Assembly (NCBI GenBank): GCA_000433875.1 | Contig: HF993317.1 | Coordinates: 1 to 16,299, forward strand | DNA from: Firmicutes bacterium CAG:884 | GTDB lineage: Bacteria; Bacillota_I; Bacilli_A; RF39; UBA660 | Length of the DNA: 16,299 nucleotides | Reading direction: 5' to 3' | Part shown: positions 12,437 to 16,299 of the stretch, in pieces | How positions within the stretch are numbered: position 1 is the first letter of the stretch | Layout of the letters: every line of letters begins with the position of its first letter | The notes under the pieces: model-generated | Seen by the model: only the letters and a program-made list of their open reading frames with translations | What the model was told of the DNA's origin: nothing | The model's database searches: none | Translations under genes and position numbers: made by a program

Positions 12437-15400
12437 TTAGTCTATTTTAAGAAGTTTATTATCAATTATTGAATATAAATAAGTATAAACATCCTTACTA
12501 GTTACCTTTTCAATATATTTCTTATAACCATTTATCTGTTTTTTATATTCATCATCACTAATATTTTTAAGTTTATAATCAACAATCATATAATAATCAC
12601 TATACTCTAAAAGTAAATCAATAACACCAACTGTATTATCACTTATAAACTCATATTCTTTATATACCTTTAAAGGTTTATCAATTAATTTCAAAAATTC
12701 CTTAACTCTTTTATTTTTAGGATTATCAAAATCATCAAACTCAAACATTTCATGAACTTTAGTTCCATATTCCATTTTTTTAATTTCTTCTTGAGTAAAT
12801 AATTTACTGGCAACTTTTGAATAATGCTTCTCATCACATAAATTATAAGATAATTTCAAATCAACAAACTCCATCTTTTTATCACATTTAATATTTTCAA
12901 ATGATTTATTAATTCTTTTTATATAATCCACATCAACATAATTAGAAACTATTTTAGTATCACTTACAACACTATTAGTACTTGAAATAATATCTTTAAA
13001 ACATCTATAATTCTTCTTAATACTATTAGGAACAGTATCATATTTTTCTTTATCGTCAATCTGTGAAACAATAATCATTTTTTCCTTAGCCCTTGTTAAA
13101 GCAACATATAAAAGCCTTATCTTCTCCGATATTTCATCTTCTATATAATTTTTTTTAGCAAGTTCTTTTGTAATAATAGTATCAAGTCCCTCATCATAAT
13201 AAGGCATAATTATTCCATATTTATTATCAAAATAAATTGTTTTTTTAATATCATCTATATTAAATGGTTTATCATACCCAAGGAAATAGCACAAACTAAA
13301 CTGTAACCCCTTTGATGAATGAATTGTCATTAACTTAACATTATTAGCAGAATCTCCATCAATCTTATATTTAATTTCATCTTTTCCATCAATCATTTCA
13401 CCCAAATAATTATAGAAATCCTTTATTGTATAATCTTCTTCTGTTAATGATTCAGCAAGAGAAATGATACTATCAATTTTAATAAATGTTTCTTCTATAT
13501 TACCAACTTTAATTATATTTTCATAAAAATCAAATACATCAAGTAATTTATAAATAATTGTACTAGGAACCTCTTCATTTATATTTATTTCTTTACACTT
13601 TTTTATAATTTTTTCATTATATTTATTAGATTTAATCTCATTATAAATTAAAGTATCACTTTCTTCAAACAAGAATGACCTCGCGACTGATGTATAACTA
13701 TATTTAAACTCTTCATCATAATTATTTTCATTTACTTTTATTACAATATTAAGCAAATTTCTTAAAACCATAATATCATAACCAGTTGTTAAAGTTTGTT
13801 CTTTTTTTATAGTACAAGGTATACCCTTATATTCAAGAATTTTTTTATACAAGTTAAAGTTTGTTCCTCTATCAACAATTATACAAATATCTCCATATTT
13901 TAAAGGTCTATAACCATCATTTCCTAAAACCAAATAATTATCTTTAATCTTTTCTTCAATATCACGAGCAATTATAAAAGCTTCTATTTCTTCATTAGTA
14001 AAACCTTTATTTTCTTCATAATTATAAACCTCTAAATAATAATTTTGATTAGGCTTTTCTTTTTCATATGATTTATTACCAAAGTTCATTTGATGACTTT
14101 CTTCGTATTTAGCATTTCCATATTTATCATCCATAATTGATGAAAAAACCTTATTAATTGATTCAATTATTTCTTTTCTCGATCTAAAATTATCTTTCAA
14201 ATCAATCTTAAGTCCACCATTTCCTTTAGAATATTCATTATATTTATTACTAAAAATAAATGGATTAGCATTCCTAAAACGATAAATACTTTGTTTTTGA
14301 TCACCAACAGCATATACATTATTATTAGAAATAAGTGTAATCAAAGTTTCTTGAATATCTGATGTATCTTGATATTCATCCAACATAATTTCATTAAAAC
14401 TATATTTTATTTCATCTCTTATATTTTGATTATTTTCAATTAATTTAATTGCCATAACAGCAATATCATTAAACTCATAAGCATTATATTTTTTCTTATA
14501 AGCATTTATATTTTCATCAATTTCGAGAATAATTTTAATTATAACATCTACATATGGTTTTATTAAATCAAAACTCTCTCTAATTTTATGAGTATTTTCA
14601 TACTTAACTAAAACCTTTAAAAGTTCGACTTTTTTCTTTAATTCATCCTTTATTTTTTTAGAATCATCTTCTAATTTAAGCTTTGGCATACTAGGAATAT
14701 TATTTTTAATACTATCATAAGAATTAGCATTAATTAATCCTTCAAAACTACTAATCAAATCACTAGCTTGTTTATCTTCTAAATAACTAAGTAAATCACT
14801 ATATAACGTAATAATCTCTCTCTTAGTTTCCATAACATAATTCATAAAATCATTTATTAAATTATCAATATTATTTTTCAAATAGAAAGAATTAATATAT
14901 TCTTCCAAATAAGATTTTTTATTAATTTTTTTATCAAGTTCATTACTTATATCAATTATAGCCTCTTTTAATTTAGTATCATCTTTATTACCATATATTG
15001 TAACAAAATCCCCAAAAACAGAACTATCTTTATAATACTTTTGTAAAATATCATCTAACAATTTCCTTTTTTTAATATTTATGATACTAGCATCTATATT
15101 AGTAATATTTTTACTAATACCAAGAGCATAATGATATTTTTTAACAAGAGAAAGTGCGAATGAATCAAAAGTTGTAATATAACTGCTCTCAAGTAAATCT
15201 AACTGTTCTTTTAATCCCTTCTTACTAATAGCATCCCTAATTCTACTCTTCATTTCTTTAGCTGCTTCATTCGTAAATGTCAAAACAAGCAATTCATTAA
15301 CATTAACGCCGCAAGATATTTTTCTAATAACTCTTTCAGTTAAAACAGCCGTTTTACCACTACCAGCCCCAGCACTTACTAATATATTAGAATTATCTTC

Positions 15401-15463
15401 CCAAATCGCTAACCACTGATCATCAGTCCACTTAGCATCAATCGGCTTCTTCGGTATCATCAT
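12437..15463 (-). CDS. addA: AddA subunit of the AddAB helicase-nuclease
   Basis: AddA is the UvrD-like helicase and nuclease subunit of AddAB, the Firmicute counterpart of RecBCD, which processes double-strand ends for RecA-dependent repair. In 1008 residues one sees the Q-motif DDQWLAI (14-20), Walker A SAGAGSGKT (30-38), Walker B DEYQDTSDIQ (near 360), GDQKQSIYRFRNANP, the late helicase motifs TIHSSKGLQFS and RLLYVALTRAKEKM, and a C-terminal RecB-type nuclease domain with GTKVHEMFE (near 900), GVIDLLLEY, IVDYK and QINGYKKYI. Both activities look intact. It is shorter than the B. subtilis subunit (about 1230). The ATG at 15463 has AGAGGTG upstream and overlaps addB by 26 bp, so translation is probably coupled. 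No clear terminator follows. Confidence 0.97.
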   Translation of the reverse strand: MMIPKKPIDAKWTDDQWLAIWEDNSNILVSAGAGSGKTAVLTERVIRKISCGVNVNELLVLTFTNEAAKEMKSRIRDAISKKGLKEQLDLLESSYITTFDSFALSLVKKYHYALGISKNITNIDASIINIKKRKLLDDILQKYYKDSSVFGDFVTIYGNKDDTKLKEAIIDISNELDKKINKKSYLEEYINSFYLKNNIDNLINDFMNYVMETKREIITLYSDLLSYLEDKQASDLISSFEGLINANSYDSIKNNIPSMPKLKLEDDSKKIKDELKKKVELLKVLVKYENTHKIRESFDLIKPYVDVIIKIILEIDENINAYKKKYNAYEFNDIAVMAIKLIENNQNIRDEIKYSFNEIMLDEYQDTSDIQETLITLISNNNVYAVGDQKQSIYRFRNANPFIFSNKYNEYSKGNGGLKIDLKDNFRSRKEIIESINKVFSSIMDDKYGNAKYEESHQMNFGNKSYEKEKPNQNYYLEVYNYEENKGFTNEEIEAFIIARDIEEKIKDNYLVLGNDGYRPLKYGDICIIVDRGTNFNLYKKILEYKGIPCTIKKEQTLTTGYDIMVLRNLLNIVIKVNENNYDEEFKYSYTSVARSFLFEESDTLIYNEIKSNKYNEKIIKKCKEININEEVPSTIIYKLLDVFDFYENIIKVGNIEETFIKIDSIISLAESLTEEDYTIKDFYNYLGEMIDGKDEIKYKIDGDSANNVKLMTIHSSKGLQFSLCYFLGYDKPFNIDDIKKTIYFDNKYGIIMPYYDEGLDTIITKELAKKNYIEDEISEKIRLLYVALTRAKEKMIIVSQIDDKEKYDTVPNSIKKNYRCFKDIISSTNSVVSDTKIVSNYVDVDYIKRINKSFENIKCDKKMEFVDLKLSYNLCDEKHYSKVASKLFTQEEIKKMEYGTKVHEMFEFDDFDNPKNKRVKEFLKLIDKPLKVYKEYEFISDNTVGVIDLLLEYSDYYMIVDYKLKNISDDEYKKQINGYKKYIEKVTSKDVYTYLYSIIDNKLLKID

Positions 15464-16299
15464 TACACCTCTTTTCTATTTTTATAGTATCATAATCTTC
15501 CATAAAACAAATATCTTTAAACTTACAAAACTTACAAGAAATATTATCTTTATCTATTTTTTTAGGATTTATATTAAACTCAGCTTTATTTATATTATCT
15601 GCTGTTTCTTTTAATTTTTCTTTTGTAAAATCAACTAACTCTTTAATTTCTTCATCATTTAATACTTTAGCATAACGGCCAAAATTACCATCTTTCTTTA
15701 CAGACATCGATTTTATAACACTTGATTTTTCATAATTTTCATCAATTAATCTTAATATATCCTTATTTTTATTTGAATATCCTTCTAATTTCAAATTATC
15801 AACAAGCATTTCATCTAAACTCTTCTTTCCTTTTTTAGGAACTTCTAAATGAATTTTTTGCAAATAAAATCCCGCTAAACATATATTTTTAAGTTTTGAA
15901 TGATTAACTAAATAAGCATATATTGGCAGTTGCATTCCAAGTCCATAATCAATATATTTTAAACTAATATCAGCTGATCCTGTTTTATAATCAATCAAAC
16001 AAACAACAGTTTTATCATTTAATTCTTTATACATAATTTTATCTATTTTACCAACCAAATTATAGTTTTCATTTTCAATTACAACATTTTGTTCGTATAA
16101 AGCCTTCTCTAAATCTCCCATACTCTTTTGAACATTTATAACATTTATAATTTTTTTCAAATCTTCTTTTAATTTTGAAGCAAAAAATACCTCTTTATTT
16201 GATAATTCATTTTCCCTTATAAAATTATCAATTATTTCATCAACACTAATATTATTTTTCAAATTATTTTCAAGAACACTATGAACAAGTGATCCGATC
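15438..16299 (-). CDS. addB: AddB subunit, C-terminal part (runs off the window)
   Basis: Only the last 286 residues are in the window. The first in-window codons read IGSLVHSVLE, which is the histidine motif of the RecB-family nuclease domain, so the gene clearly continues beyond 16299 and an apparent TTG start at 16262 is not a start. The nuclease residues follow in GKIDKIMY and LIDYKTG, with GMQLPIYAYLV as the QxxxY motif. Near the end ISCKFCKFKDICF gives CxxCx5C, three of the four cysteines that hold the 4Fe-4S cluster in AddB; the fourth is expected upstream, outside the window. It overlaps addA by 26 bp. In AddAB this subunit recognises Chi and cuts the 5' strand. Confidence 0.95.
   Translation of the reverse strand, partial: IGSLVHSVLENNLKNNISVDEIIDNFIRENELSNKEVFFASKLKEDLKKIINVINVQKSMGDLEKALYEQNVVIENENYNLVGKIDKIMYKELNDKTVVCLIDYKTGSADISLKYIDYGLGMQLPIYAYLVNHSKLKNICLAGFYLQKIHLEVPKKGKKSLDEMLVDNLKLEGYSNKNKDILRLIDENYEKSSVIKSMSVKKDGNFGRYAKVLNDEEIKELVDFTKEKLKETADNINKAEFNINPKKIDKDNISCKFCKFKDICFMEDYDTIKIEKRCNDDTEEAD

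Noticed and set aside
1..16299. Mycoplasma-type genetic code (TGA = Trp)
   Set aside because: TGA ends several genes at the right place (AddB, the 78-residue gene, the PLP enzyme, the holin-like gene) and tryptophans are TGG.

Overview
The window is very AT-rich and reads as a low-GC Firmicute (Bacilli). Three signs point there: the block sspA-like, thiI, ezrA, rpsD, which I recall in the same order in Bacillus subtilis; addB followed by addA; and an S4 protein of 200 residues without a zinc ribbon. TGA is used as a stop and tryptophan is TGG (for example in the ENW motif of UppS), so this is the standard bacterial code, not the Mycoplasma code. A small acid-soluble spore protein implies a spore-forming lineage or a descendant of one. 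An uncultured gut lineage near RF39 or Erysipelotrichales would fit, but that is only a guess.

Layout. 1-3375 (minus): spore protein, thiI and ezrA, each with its own signals. 3376-3658: divergent promoters for ezrA and rpsD, and a leader of about 150 nt that may be the S4 autoregulatory structure. 3659-4261: rpsD, with a terminator, then an unknown gene. This gene converges on a small acidic unknown gene, and the two share a hairpin that contains both stop codons. 5008-5682: a short, stand-alone undecaprenyl diphosphate synthase.

5681-7938 is the accessory part. A type IV abortive-infection toxin-antitoxin pair (AbiEi antitoxin, AbiEii nucleotidyltransferase toxin) and a Nudix hydrolase lie between two identical 31-bp copies of a terminator-like hairpin. 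Removing one copy and everything between the copies would leave uppS and the 7936-8373 gene as a convergent pair sharing one bidirectional terminator. That is the same design as the two other convergent pairs in the window, so the 2,227-bp unit looks like an insertion into a terminator. The abiE promoter is a perfect TTGACA-17-TATAAT overlapped by an inverted repeat, as expected for the AbiEi operator. A second copy of this operator, with the -10 destroyed, lies just inside the other end of the unit.

7936-10631: two small unknown genes facing away from each other, then an operon of a short-chain dehydrogenase and a PLP enzyme of the aluminium-resistance/methionine gamma-lyase-like family, overlapping by 4 bp. 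10724-12385: a 58-residue orphan gene with its own promoter and terminator, a likely two-gene unit of a protein kinase-like protein and a small membrane protein, and a holin-like membrane protein. 12437-16299: addA and the 3' part of addB, the AddAB helicase-nuclease, running off the right edge.

No stretch longer than 300 bases lacks a gene. I see no tRNA, rRNA, CRISPR array, transposase or integrase.
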